Assembly: GCF_022402485.1 (NCBI RefSeq)
Contig: NZ_JAKRSA010000015.1
Coordinates: 146,340-210,339 of the forward strand
Direction: 5' to 3'
DNA from: Phenylobacterium sp.
GTDB taxonomy: Bacteria > Pseudomonadota > Alphaproteobacteria > Caulobacterales > Caulobacteraceae
Length of the DNA stretch: 64,000 nt
Below, one piece after another: positions 52,524 through 63,608 of the stretch. A program made the translations under genes and the position numbers. The number at the start of each line of letters is the position of its first letter. Positions within the stretch are counted from its first letter, which is position 1. The notes under the pieces are model-generated. The model searched no databases. It was given only the letters and a program-made list of their open reading frames with translations, and was not told where the DNA came from.

Positions 52524-53534
52524 CTAGCTGTTCTGGCCGAGGCTGCGGGCGTCGTAGCGGGCGAGCACCTCCGCGGCGGCCCGGGCGGTTTCCGCCAGGG
52601 GCTCGTAGGTCCAGCTATGGAAGGCGCCGCCAAAGGGCCTGGCTGCGCCCAGGCGCTCAAGTTCGTCGTGATACAGGCGGAACTTGAGGCTCTCGCCTTC
52701 CATCTTCAGAATGAACACCGGCTTGCCGGTTGAGGCGGCCTCGGTGGTCATGTTGGTGGATTCCTCAGTGACCAGCACATAGTCGGCGGCTGCCAGGAAG
52801 GCGAAGTAGGGGTTCTCGCCCTCACCATCCCAGATCATCCCCGGGAGGTGTCGCAGGCGGGCGCTGAGCAGGGCCTTGGCGTCCTCCGGTGTTCGGCGGG
52901 AAAAGGTCAGCAGAACTGAGCCACCCTCCTGAAGGATTGGCAATTCGATCTCATGGGCCATGGCCGCGGCCCGTTCCGGCGAGAGCCCGAAGGCTTTGGA
53001 CTTTCCGCCGATCAGCACCGCCACGCGGGGATGGGGCAAGTCTCGCAGCTGGTCCTCGAAGCGGGCGTAGTCGGCGGCCAGTCGGGCCGGGGTGACCCGG
53101 TGGGGGGCCCCGACGATGGGCAGCACATTGTCCCCCTGAAGACGGTCATGCTTGGGGGGGATGACCAGATCGAAGGCGCCGACCGGCACCCGCGGGTCCT
53201 GTAACTGGACAACCAGCGTTCGCCCGCGGCTCCAGCGCCGCATGCGCAGTGACAGGGGCAGGGTCGCCCGGCCCGCCGCGATCCAGATGTCTGGCCAGGG
53301 CGGGGCGATATCGCAGTCGGGGGCCAGAGCGCGCAAGGGCGAAGGGTTCAGCCACCAGGGCAGGGTCCCCAGGCCGCCGCGCCAGCTCACGCGCTTGATG
53401 CTGAGGTCGATGGGGCGCAGCTCGCCCATGGCCTCGGCAAGGCCCAGGCCCTGGTTCTCGATCCCCGTCCGGCCGTCGGAGACAACCCAGACCCGAAGCG
53501 ACGTCTCAGCAGAAGTGGTCACAGGCAAGTCCAT
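52524..53534 (-). CDS. ELM1/GtrOC1-family protein (mitochondrial fission ELM1-like)
   Basis: A 336-residue protein of the ELM1 family (DUF1022). It shows VWVVSDGRTGIENQGLGLAEAM, VVQLQDPRVPVGAFDLVIPPKHD (about 108-130), RVAVLIGGKSKAFGLSPERA, NPYFAFLAAADYVLVTEESTNMTTEAASTGKPVFIL and a late FGGAFHSWTYEPL. The fold is glycosyltransferase-B-like. In bacteria its exact role is unclear, and nucleotide-sugar binding is probable. It is the middle of three same-strand genes (greA, this, fbp). Confidence 0.85.
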   Translation of the reverse strand: MDLPVTTSAETSLRVWVVSDGRTGIENQGLGLAEAMGELRPIDLSIKRVSWRGGLGTLPWWLNPSPLRALAPDCDIAPPWPDIWIAAGRATLPLSLRMRRWSRGRTLVVQLQDPRVPVGAFDLVIPPKHDRLQGDNVLPIVGAPHRVTPARLAADYARFEDQLRDLPHPRVAVLIGGKSKAFGLSPERAAAMAHEIELPILQEGGSVLLTFSRRTPEDAKALLSARLRHLPGMIWDGEGENPYFAFLAAADYVLVTEESTNMTTEAASTGKPVFILKMEGESLKFRLYHDELERLGAARPFGGAFHSWTYEPLAETARAAAEVLARYDARSLGQNS

Positions 53535-53599
53535 GGCGGCGCCGGCCCCGAGCGGCAGACCCGAAAGTGTCGGATCATTGCGGCACCGGCGTGGCGGAC

Positions 53600-54073
53600 T
53601 CAGATCCAGTCGACGCGCAGGACCTCATAGGAGCGAACGCCGCCGGGCGCGTTGACCTCGACCACGTCGCCGATTTCCTTGCCAATGATGGCGCGGGCGA
53701 TGGGCGATGAGATGGAGATGCGACCGGCCTTCACGTCGGCTTCATGCTCGCCAACGATCTGATAGCGGGCCTCTTCGTCGGTATCCTCGTCGACGAGGGA
53801 AACCGTCGCGCCAAACTTCACCTGTTTGCCAGACAGCTTGGACACATCGATCACCTGCGCGCGGGCAAGCTTATCCTCGATCTCGGCGATCTGGCCTTCG
53901 ATCCAGCCTTGCCGCTCCTTGGCGGCATGGTACTCGGCGTTCTCCGACAGGTCGCCGTGCTCGCGAGCCTCGGAGATCGCAGCGATCACAGACGGTCGCT
54001 CGACCGTCTTCAAACGCTTCAGTTCTTCGTCGAGAGCCTTATAGCCCCCGGCGGTCATCGGGACTTTTTCCAT
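53600..54073 (-). CDS. greA: Transcription elongation factor GreA
   Basis: A 157-residue GreA that rescues backtracked RNA polymerase by stimulating transcript cleavage. It shows [20 protein letters not shown], the coiled coil with the acidic tip in [20 protein letters not shown], the linker [13 protein letters not shown], and the FKBP-like domain ending [19 protein letters not shown]. Length matches the family exactly when started at ATG 54073. A 33-codon in-frame extension to 54172 is unrelated and rejected. Confidence 0.97.
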   Translation of the reverse strand: MEKVPMTAGGYKALDEELKRLKTVERPSVIAAISEAREHGDLSENAEYHAAKERQGWIEGQIAEIEDKLARAQVIDVSKLSGKQVKFGATVSLVDEDTDEEARYQIVGEHEADVKAGRISISSPIARAIIGKEIGDVVEVNAPGGVRSYEVLRVDWI

Positions 54074-54220
54074 GGCGGGTGAAGACTCGGGTAATGCGCC
54101 TAAGGGATTTCTCCGGCCGCGGGCGCCAACGTCCGGGGGGGAGACGATATGAGTGTGCGTTGCAAAACGCAAGGGGTGGTGGTGGCAGACCAGCGCCGGA
54201 CGCCCCCTCAGCGCCCGCCG

Positions 54221-54721
54221 TCAGGCGCTCTCGCTGACGATACAACCCCGCAATTCGGCGTCGTCCGGGGCCTCATAGGCCTTTTCGCTGAAGTGGAACA
54301 TCTCCGGTGTGACCAGCAGCCTGAAGCCTTCGCCGCTCACCTCCTGGCGACCGAGGACTCGCTCGCGGCGGACCTCCGCCGGGGCGGTCACGAAATGGAA
54401 CTGTAGCGGGATCTCCACGGCCTCGGCGATCTGCGCCACCCGCTGGCGATCGCTGCGGCGCATCAGCCCGAGGTCCATGACCACTGAAGTTCCGGCGGCC
54501 AGGACGCCGGCGGCAGTGGACCAGATCTGCTGCTCGCAGCGTTCCACTCGATCCATCATCCACTCGAACTCGAGCGGTTCGGGCATGTCGGGACCAAACA
54601 GCCGCCCCATCCAGTCGTCGATGGCGAAGGCCACAGCCGGCAGGCGACGGGCAAGATCCCGGGCATAGGTGGACTTGCCGGCACCCTGGGGCCCGAAGAT
54701 CACATGCAGTGTGGCGCTCAT
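54221..54721 (-). CDS. P-loop kinase-like ATPase
   Basis: A 166-residue small AAA/zeta-type nucleotide kinase with Walker A HVIFGPQGAGKSTYARDLAR at residues 7-25. FAIDDWMGRLFGPDMPEP is a likely substrate-binding Asp segment, VVMDLGLMRRSDRQRV is Walker-B-like, and PAEVRRERVLGR carries lid arginines. Similar proteins are called predicted kinases, with unknown phosphate acceptor. It starts 10 bases after the SDR stop and is probably in that operon. Confidence 0.78.
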   Translation of the reverse strand: MSATLHVIFGPQGAGKSTYARDLARRLPAVAFAIDDWMGRLFGPDMPEPLEFEWMMDRVERCEQQIWSTAAGVLAAGTSVVMDLGLMRRSDRQRVAQIAEAVEIPLQFHFVTAPAEVRRERVLGRQEVSGEGFRLLVTPEMFHFSEKAYEAPDDAELRGCIVSESA

Positions 54722-54731
54722 GGCCAGCGAC

Positions 54732-55532
54732 TTAGCGGACCGAAAGCCCGCCGTCGATCACCAGTTCGGCGCCGGTGACGTAACGGGACTCACTGCTGGC
54801 GAGCCACAGCACACCGTCGGCGATGTCGGCCGGATCGCCCTTGAAGCCCAGCGGCGTGGCCACACTGGCCATGGCGTCGAGACTGGCGGCCCGCTGCGGA
54901 CCAGCGTTTGAGCCCGGTCCGCCAGTCCCGATGATCGTGTCCCAGATCGGGGTCTCGATGATCCCTGGATGGACCGAGTTCACCCGCACCTTGTCGCCGG
55001 CTGCGGCGCATTCCAGGGCGACCGACTTGGTGAACAGGCGCACGGCGCCCTTGCTGGCGCAGTAGCCGGCCAACGTGGCGGCACCCTTGAGTCCCGCCAC
55101 CGACGACATGTTGATAATGCTGCCTCCATCACCGCTTTCGCGCATCAGGGGCAGGGCGTGCTTCACCCCCAGGAAGACGCCTTCGACATTGACGGCCATC
55201 TGTTTGCGGAAATCGGCCAGGGTCATATCGAGCACGGAGCCACCCAGGCCGATACCGGCGTTATTGACCAGGATGTCCAGGCGCCCATGGCTCTGGCGCA
55301 GGGCCTGGATCACCTCGATCCATTGGGCCTCATCGGTGACATCCTGGTGCAGGTAGCTGGCCTGGCCGCCCTTCGCCTTGATCGCCGCGGCTGCCTCGGC
55401 CCCGGCTTCGTCGCTGAGGTCACTGAGGACCACCCGCGCGCCTTCCGCCGCAAGCCGTTCGGCACATGCCAAACCGATTCCACTGGCTGCCCCGGTCACC
55501 AGGGCCACCTTGCCGTCCACACGTCCTGCCAT
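54732..55532 (-). CDS. Short-chain dehydrogenase/reductase
   Basis: A 266-residue classical SDR with the NAD(P)-binding ALVTGAASGIGLACAERLAA, an acidic residue after strand 2 (VVLSDLSD, pointing to NAD), LVNNAGIGLGG, catalytic Ser in INMSSVAGLKG, YxxxK as YCASK, and PG in VHPGIIETPIW. It resembles 3-hydroxyacyl or cyclohexanol-type dehydrogenases, but the substrate is unknown. The ATG at 55532 has GGAG upstream. A strong inverted repeat (55554-55577) lies 21 bases before the start. The kinase gene follows at once. Confidence 0.9.
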   Translation of the reverse strand: MAGRVDGKVALVTGAASGIGLACAERLAAEGARVVLSDLSDEAGAEAAAAIKAKGGQASYLHQDVTDEAQWIEVIQALRQSHGRLDILVNNAGIGLGGSVLDMTLADFRKQMAVNVEGVFLGVKHALPLMRESGDGGSIINMSSVAGLKGAATLAGYCASKGAVRLFTKSVALECAAAGDKVRVNSVHPGIIETPIWDTIIGTGGPGSNAGPQRAASLDAMASVATPLGFKGDPADIADGVLWLASSESRYVTGAELVIDGGLSVR

Positions 55533-55553
55533 GTTCGTTCTCCGTCCCACTTG

Positions 55554-55577
55554 CGTCTGACTGCTTTGCGTCAGACG
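55554..55577. promoter_or_regulatory. Probable operator upstream of the SDR gene
   Basis: A perfect inverted repeat CGTCTGAC-N8-GTCAGACG, 24 bp in total, 21 bases before the SDR start. Size and symmetry suit a dimeric repressor. No regulator gene is adjacent, so the binding protein is unknown. Confidence 0.6.
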
Positions 55578-55781
55578 GCGCTTTGAAACGGGGGTAGCCT
55601 AGCCATGGCGGGGAGGGAAGCCTTGCCGCCCCGCAGCGATGACGGGCCTCTGGCCCAAGCTGGCCCAGGCATGGCGCAGAAGGGTGTTTCGCCTACGGCG
55701 TCTGCTTAGGTTTCAAGGTCGTGTGCGCGGCCCTATTGCGCTGGCCTGAGGGCGCAGCCCCTAGACCAGACTTGGGTCAGA

Positions 55782-55952
55782 TTACTGCAGATAGGACGGA
55801 CTACCCCCTGCGGTGAGCAGGCCAAACAGCATGGCCCCTCCCAGAAGGACGATCAGCGCCACGACCATCAGGTCTGTGGCACCTTCAAATTTCTGCAGCA
55901 GATGACGGCGCCTGGGCGGATGGGCGGTGTCGTGACCTTCATCCAGTTGCAT
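55782..55952 (-). CDS. Small single-helix membrane protein
   Basis: A 56-residue protein too short for standard cut-offs. It has a hydrophilic N terminus with a basic patch (MQLDEGHDTA, HPPRRRHLLQKFEG), one transmembrane helix (LMVVALIVLLGGAMLFGLLT, about 28-47) and a short tail GGSPSYLQ. GGGAG lies five bases before the ATG. Codon use and good translation signals favour a real gene. The basic patch before the helix predicts an N-in topology. It lies alone in a 700-base region between the SDR gene and carB. Function unknown. Confidence 0.6.
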   Translation of the reverse strand: MQLDEGHDTAHPPRRRHLLQKFEGATDLMVVALIVLLGGAMLFGLLTAGGSPSYLQ

Positions 55953-55984
55953 GGCGGGCTCCCTAAACAGTCTTCTGGTTGCGG

Positions 55985-56233
55985 GCCCTGGCGTTAGGCC
56001 AGGGCTCGATGCCGGACTGCGACAGGCGTCACGGGAAGACGCCGCATTGCGGGCGACCGCATAGTCTGAACTGGGCCGCCCGTAAGCGCCCGTGCCTGTC
56101 TAAGCCAGGCGACAGGGGAAGCGTGCGCCTGAGTTTGGCCGGCGTCAACTTCAACCGCACATTGTTTTTGTCATTTACGACAAAAAGAACCCATTTTTGA
56201 CGCCCAATTCAAAAAATGAATCCACCCGCGCCC
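55985..56233. other. Non-coding stretch between the small membrane protein and carB
   Basis: About 250 bases with no supported gene. The part next to carB (56150-56220) is strikingly AT-rich and holds the inverted repeat TTTTTGTC-N6-GACAAAAA. The remainder is ordinary GC-rich sequence. It would contain the promoter of the small membrane protein gene and the 3' end of the carB transcript. Confidence 0.5.
56165..56186. repeat. AT-rich inverted repeat downstream of carB
   Basis: TTTTTGTC-ATTTAC-GACAAAAA, perfect 8-bp arms. It lies about 50 bases after the carB stop and 213 bases upstream of the small membrane protein start. As an RNA hairpin it is AU-rich and weak for termination. As DNA it looks like an operator. 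Confidence 0.45.
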
Positions 56234-59530
<3,297 letters not shown>

Positions 59531-59684
59531 GTTTTTTCCGCGCGCAAGGACGGCCGCGCACATCAGCGCGCCCGACACCGGTCAGAATGCAGGTTAAGTC
59601 GCCCGTTTAGAGACGGAGTCGGGGGCGTGCAAGCGCCTCATTCGCCACGGCGGTTAACAAGGGGGGCGATGGGGTAAAACCGAA

Positions 59685-59712
59685 GAAGGCCGGCGCTGGC
59701 GCGCCGGCCTTC
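59685..59712 (-). terminator. Intrinsic terminator of the cold-shock gene
   Basis: A perfect 12-bp stem GAAGGCCGGCGC (59685-59696) / GCGCCGGCCTTC (59701-59712), loop TGGC. Read leftward it is followed by TTCGGTTTT, and it lies about 40 bases after the csp stop. Confidence 0.85.
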
Positions 59713-59749
59713 CGGAAGGTTCGTGCATTAGGCCTTCGGGCCTGCGGGT

Positions 59750-59956
59750 TTAGACCTGCAGGTTGGAAGCCGCCATCTTGCCGCTACGGCGGTCGCGTTC
59801 CAACTCGAAGGTGATCTTGTCGCCTTCATTGAGCGTGCGCAGGCCGGCGCGCTCAACGGCGGAAATGTGAACGAAAACGTCGGGACCGCCTTCATCGGGG
59901 GTGATGAAGCCGAAGCCCTTCTGGCCGTTGAACCACTTTACGGTGCCGGTAGACAT
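59750..59956 (-). CDS. Cold-shock domain protein
   Basis: A 68-residue CspA-type RNA chaperone. [20 protein letters not shown] contains RNP1 (KGFGFI) and [10 protein letters not shown] is RNP2, followed by an ITFELERD strand. It binds single-stranded RNA and DNA to melt structure. Length is standard. Its mRNA 5' leader contains a hairpin (59988-60009), in line with structured leaders of cold-shock genes. It has its own terminator. The symbol is withheld because several csp paralogues exist. Confidence 0.95.
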   Translation of the reverse strand: MSTGTVKWFNGQKGFGFITPDEGGPDVFVHISAVERAGLRTLNEGDKITFELERDRRSGKMAASNLQV

Positions 59957-60394
59957 GGAGGGTATAAGTCCTTGGAGAGGTCAGCCGCCCGCAAAGAGTT
60001 TATTGCGGGGGTTCAATGTCGGGCGGGGCGTGCGGCATAGCCTGTCCGGGCCGGGAAGAGGCTGGAAAAGTCGTCCGTGCCCTTGCGAGATTGACTTTCG
60101 AAATCTGGCTGAAATTTCTGCGTATCGCAAGTTGAATCCCCGGTCGCCACCCTCGCGTCCGTCCGAGAAGCCAGGCCAAGGCTCAAGTCCTAGATCTTCG
60201 CCTTAAGGTCATGATTAAGAACCCTTATTTATCGCCGGGGCGGGCTTGAAAAGCTCGCCGCGCAGCCAGTGGTTTCGTTCCATTTGGCATCAGTGGCGGC
60301 CTCTGGCTTCGCCCTTCAGGCGAGCAGTACCTCGCCAGTTAGGCGTGGCCCGTCTGGCCCGCCTCGTGCTACGGGGACGGGCGGGAGGATCATT
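59957..60394. other. Divergent promoter region between the cold-shock and cupin genes
   Basis: About 440 bases with no supported gene. Near the cold-shock gene is a perfect 7-bp hairpin, CCCGCAA (59988-59994) / TTGCGGG (60003-60009), in the putative 5' leader. Around 60205-60240 there is an AT-rich TGATTAAGAACCCTTATTTA patch that could hold promoter elements. I looked for an EcfG-type GGAAC...GTT promoter and did not find a full match. Confidence 0.45.
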
Positions 60395-60799
60395 ATGAGA
60401 AAATTAACGCTTATCGGCGTGCTGGCGGCAGTTCTTCCCGGGTTAGCCTTCGCCGCGCCCAGCCCACCGCCTTCCATGGATGCCCGACCGATCGCGCCGT
60501 TGAGCTTCGCCCTGCCGCAGGACGACGAGCCTGATCAAGGGGACAAGGTCCGCATGACGGTGATCCAGGCGACCTTGGCACCCGGCGAAAGCCTGCCGGA
60601 AAATGCCCGCACGGCGCTGCGCTACATCTATGTGAAGTCAGGGCGACTGCAGGTTTCCAATCTGGTCACAGGCGATCGCCAAGATGTTGAAGCCGGCGAA
60701 TTCGCTGTCGAGTCGGCCGGGCAATGGCATACCGGTCTGGCCGTCGGGGTTGAGCCGGTGGAAGTCCTCCTGATCGAACAGGCGCCCGCAGAGCTCTGA
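60395..60799 (+). CDS. Exported cupin-domain protein
   Basis: A 134-residue protein with a signal peptide (MRKLTLIGVLAAVLPGLAFA, cleaved near AFA-APS) and one cupin fold (about 55-130: TLAPGESLPENARTALRYIY, then LVTGDRQDVEAGEFAVESAG and QWHTGLAVG, EVLLIEQ). The usual metal-binding His cluster is mostly missing, with only one His (QWH). It is probably periplasmic. GGGAGGATC lies directly upstream of ATG 60395. It precedes an ECF sigma and anti-sigma pair by 150 bases and may be a target of that sigma factor or its sensor. Confidence 0.72.
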   Translation: MRKLTLIGVLAAVLPGLAFAAPSPPPSMDARPIAPLSFALPQDDEPDQGDKVRMTVIQATLAPGESLPENARTALRYIYVKSGRLQVSNLVTGDRQDVEAGEFAVESAGQWHTGLAVGVEPVEVLLIEQAPAEL

Positions 60800-60948
60800 T
60801 TGTCTGCGCCCCCTTCCTGTGCGGCGAGGGCGCAAGCCTGGCCGTGCTGTCGCCCGCGAGGCTGCGATAGTGCCTTGCCCCCGCCGAGCTCCCCCGGCAA
60901 TTTGCAGCCAAGGCAGATTCCACCTGCCGTTCATTCCGAAGAGACGCC

Positions 60949-61500
60949 GTGCCCTCTGTGACCGCCGACGACCTCTCCGCCTTGATGTCCAGGGTCGCCG
61001 CCGGCGACCGCGAGGCCCTGCGACAACTTTATCAGGCCACCTCCTCGAAGCTATTCGGCGTCTGCCTGCGTATCCTCTCCGACAAGGATGAGAGTGAGGA
61101 CGTGTTGCAGGAAGTCTATGTCACCATTTGGCGTCGCGCCGACCGGTTCGATCCGGCCCGGGCGAGCGTGATGACGTGGATCTCCACCATCGCCCGCAAC
61201 CGCGCGATCGATCGCCTGCGCGCCCGGGGCCCCCTGGCCCGGGCCGAGCAGATCGACGACATGGAAATTGCCGATAGCGCCCCCAGCGCCACGGCCCTGC
61301 TGGAAACCGCCGAGTCGGTCGGTGCCCTGCAGCGCTGTCTCGCCGAACTGGACGACCGCACGGAAAAGGCCATCCGCACCGCCTTCTTTGAAGGCGTCAC
61401 CTATGAAGCCCTGGCTCAACGGCTCGACACCCCGCTCGGGACGGTCAAGAGCTGGATTCGGCGAGGGCTGATGAAGCTGAAAGGGTGCCTGGAGCCATGA
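60949..61500 (+). CDS. ECF sigma factor (SigK-like, RskA-associated)
   Basis: A 183-residue extracytoplasmic-function sigma factor. Region 2 covers about 20-90 (ALRQLYQATSSKLFGVCLRI, DVLQEVYVTIWRRADRFDP, VMTWISTIARNRAIDRLRAR). Region 4 covers about 125-180 (LDDRTEKAIRTAFFEGVTYE, QRLDTPLGTVKSWIRRGLMK). GTG start at 60949. Its stop overlaps the anti-sigma start (ATGA), so synthesis is coupled. The RskA-type partner places it in the SigK-like group, whose members respond to envelope or oxidative signals. The stimulus here is unknown. Confidence 0.93.
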   Translation: MPSVTADDLSALMSRVAAGDREALRQLYQATSSKLFGVCLRILSDKDESEDVLQEVYVTIWRRADRFDPARASVMTWISTIARNRAIDRLRARGPLARAEQIDDMEIADSAPSATALLETAESVGALQRCLAELDDRTEKAIRTAFFEGVTYEALAQRLDTPLGTVKSWIRRGLMKLKGCLEP

Positions 61501-62225
61501 GCGATACGGGTCCAGAGATGAACGAGCCGGAAGCCCTGGCCGCCGAACACGCCCTCGGCCTTCTGACTGCGCCAGAGCGGGCTGCCGCAGAGCGACGCAT
61601 GGTGGCTGAGCCGGCCTTCGCCCAAGCCGTGGATGCCTGGCGTCGTCGGCTGGCGGTGCTTGCCGTCGAGGTGGCCGAGGTTAAGCCGTCTGGCGACGTC
61701 TGGGCGCGGATCGAGCGCGCCCTGCCGGTCAATGACAACAACCCACAACTGGCCCGCCGCCTTGTGTTCTGGCGCGGGGCGACAGTCGGTGCCATGGGTC
61801 TGGCTGCTGCTAGTCTGATGGTCGCTGTCTATCTCGGCAACCGTCCGCCAGTGGTCCTGCCAGCCCCGGCCAGCGTGACCCAGCCCCTGTTGAATGCCAG
61901 CCTGAATACTGAGGGCGGGCAGCCCCTGTTCGTGGCCTCTTATGATCCGGCCCGACAGGCCCTGATCATCACCTCCCTGGTGCCGCCGGGGACCGATCCT
62001 CTGCATGTCCACCAGCTCTGGCTGATCCCGGTGGAGGATGGGGTGCCCCGGTCCCTGGGCATGGTCGAGCCCGGTACAGCCAAGACCGTTCCGTTGGATG
62101 CCTCGATCTCACAACTGGCCCATGAGGGCACGCAGATCGCCGTTTCTGTGGAGCCCCCAGGGGGCTCGCCCCAGGCAGGGCCCAGCGGACCGGTGGCCGC
62201 AATCGGTGCCCTGGGCGAAATCTAA
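61497..62225 (+). CDS. RskA-type anti-sigma factor
   Basis: A 242-residue single-pass membrane anti-sigma factor. The N-terminal cytoplasmic helices cover about 10-75 (ALAAEHALGLLTAPERAAAE). There is one transmembrane helix near 95-117 (ATVGAMGLAAASLMVAVYLG). A periplasmic RskA domain (about 130-230) has HVHQLWLIPVEDGVPRSLG and the end VSVEPPGGSPQAGPSGPV. It contains no cysteine at all, so the zinc-binding HxxxCxxC of many anti-sigmas is absent. It overlaps the sigma gene by four bases and is convergent with carA. Confidence 0.88.
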   Translation: MSDTGPEMNEPEALAAEHALGLLTAPERAAAERRMVAEPAFAQAVDAWRRRLAVLAVEVAEVKPSGDVWARIERALPVNDNNPQLARRLVFWRGATVGAMGLAAASLMVAVYLGNRPPVVLPAPASVTQPLLNASLNTEGGQPLFVASYDPARQALIITSLVPPGTDPLHVHQLWLIPVEDGVPRSLGMVEPGTAKTVPLDASISQLAHEGTQIAVSVEPPGGSPQAGPSGPVAAIGALGEI

Positions 62226-62258
62226 GCCAAGTTACGCCAGTCTAGGGGAAAGCGCCCC

Positions 62259-63428
62259 TTAGCGGGCCTCGTCCATCAGCTTGGCGAAGCGGTCGAACAG
62301 ATAAAGGGAATCGGTGGGGCCAGGAGAGGCCTCCGGGTGATGCTGCACGGAAAAGACCGGCCGGTCCTTCAGAGCGATGCCGGCATTGGTGCCATCGAAC
62401 AGGGAGACGTGGGTCTCCACCACCGGCGGCGGCAGGCTGTCGCGGTCGACCGTGAAGCCGTGGTTCATGGAGACGATCTCCACCTTGCCGGTGGTCAGGT
62501 CCTTGACCGGATGATTGGCCCCATGATGGCCCTGGTCCATCTTCACCGTCCGGGCCCCCAGCGCCAGGGACAGCAACTGGTGACCCAGGCAAATGCCGAA
62601 CACCGGCACGCCGCTTTCCACCAGCTTGCGAATCTCGGGCACGGCATAGGTACCGGTGGCTGAGGGATCCCCGGGTCCGTTGGACAGCAGGACCCCGTGA
62701 GGTTTGCGCGCCAGCACATCTTCCGCTGAGGTTGAAGCCGGGACCACGGTCACCTTGGCGCCAACGCTGACCAGCGCCCGCAGAATGTTGCGCTTGACCC
62801 CATAGTCCATGACCACGACCTCAAACTTCGGCTCCGAAGCGGGCGGGGCATAGCCCTCGGGCCAGGTCCACAGACCCTCGCCATAGACGAAGGGCTGCAG
62901 GCACGTCGCGTCCTTGGCCAGGTCCAGCCCCACCAGGCCCGTCCATTGCCGGGCCTTAGCCACCAGGGCCTCCAGGTCAAAGCGACCGTTGGGGTCGTGG
63001 GCGATGACGCCATGGGGCATGCCGCGCTCGCGGATGCCGCGGGTCAGTGCCCGGGTGTCGACCCCGGCCAGGCCAATCACGCCGCGCCGTGACATCCAGC
63101 CGGCCAGGTCAGAGTCGGCCCGCCAATTGGCCGGCGCGGTGGGGACATCGCGGAAAATCGCCCCCCGGGCCGAGGTCTCGGCGGCACCGGACATCTGCTC
63201 GACGTCCTCCAGATTGGTCCCCACATTGCCCACGTGCGGGAAGGTGAAGGCAATGATCTGCGCCATGTAGGAGGGATCGGTGAGGATCTCCTGATAACCG
63301 GTCATGGCGGTGTTGAAGCAGACTTCGCCCACGGCCTCACCGGCGGCACCAACACCGATCCCCTGCAGGATGGTCCCATCGGCCAGGGCCAGCACACCGG
63401 TCGCGCCGGAGAGAAGTTGGCTCGTCAT
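62259..63428 (-). CDS. carA: Carbamoyl-phosphate synthase small subunit
   Basis: A 389-residue glutaminase subunit of carbamoyl-phosphate synthase. The N-terminal domain has [20 protein letters not shown] and [17 protein letters not shown]. The class I amidotransferase domain has [27 protein letters not shown], nucleophile Cys in [17 protein letters not shown], and His/Glu in [11 protein letters not shown]. The ATG at 63428 has AAGGAG six bases upstream. The frame stays open to 63617 through an Arg-rich leader sequence (separate entry) that is probably not part of the protein. Confidence 0.98.
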   Translation of the reverse strand: MTSQLLSGATGVLALADGTILQGIGVGAAGEAVGEVCFNTAMTGYQEILTDPSYMAQIIAFTFPHVGNVGTNLEDVEQMSGAAETSARGAIFRDVPTAPANWRADSDLAGWMSRRGVIGLAGVDTRALTRGIRERGMPHGVIAHDPNGRFDLEALVAKARQWTGLVGLDLAKDATCLQPFVYGEGLWTWPEGYAPPASEPKFEVVVMDYGVKRNILRALVSVGAKVTVVPASTSAEDVLARKPHGVLLSNGPGDPSATGTYAVPEIRKLVESGVPVFGICLGHQLLSLALGARTVKMDQGHHGANHPVKDLTTGKVEIVSMNHGFTVDRDSLPPPVVETHVSLFDGTNAGIALKDRPVFSVQHHPEASPGPTDSLYLFDRFAKLMDEAR

Positions 63429-63459
63429 GGGAGACTCCTTAGGGGGCGGGCAGGGTCGC

Positions 63460-63504
63460 AAAAAGGCGGGCCAGGGTGAACCCCGCCCGCCGTGCAAACG
63501 GCGG
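63460..63504 (-). promoter_or_regulatory. Candidate attenuator in the carA leader
   Basis: Reading leftward, a hairpin GGCGGGC (63491-63485) / GCCCGCC (63471-63465) followed by TTTTT (63464-63460) forms an intrinsic terminator 32 bases before carA. Just upstream, CCGCCG (63504-63499) can pair with CGGCGG (63492-63487), which overlaps the terminator's first arm, so the two structures exclude each other. The in-frame codons here include a run of three Arg. Regulation by arginine or pyrimidines is inference. Confidence 0.55.
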
Positions 63505-63608
63505 CGTAGGTACTGAGTCCCGCCGCCTGGGTCAATGCAAGGTGACCCGGTCATCACTTCATGCTGTAGGCTTTCCACCTTTATGGCGGTGGAGCGCAAG
63601 GGGCACGC

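Noticed and set aside
60269..60394. N-terminal extension of the cupin protein
   Set aside because: It would hide the signal peptide. The ATG at 60395 has a strong ribosome binding site directly upstream.
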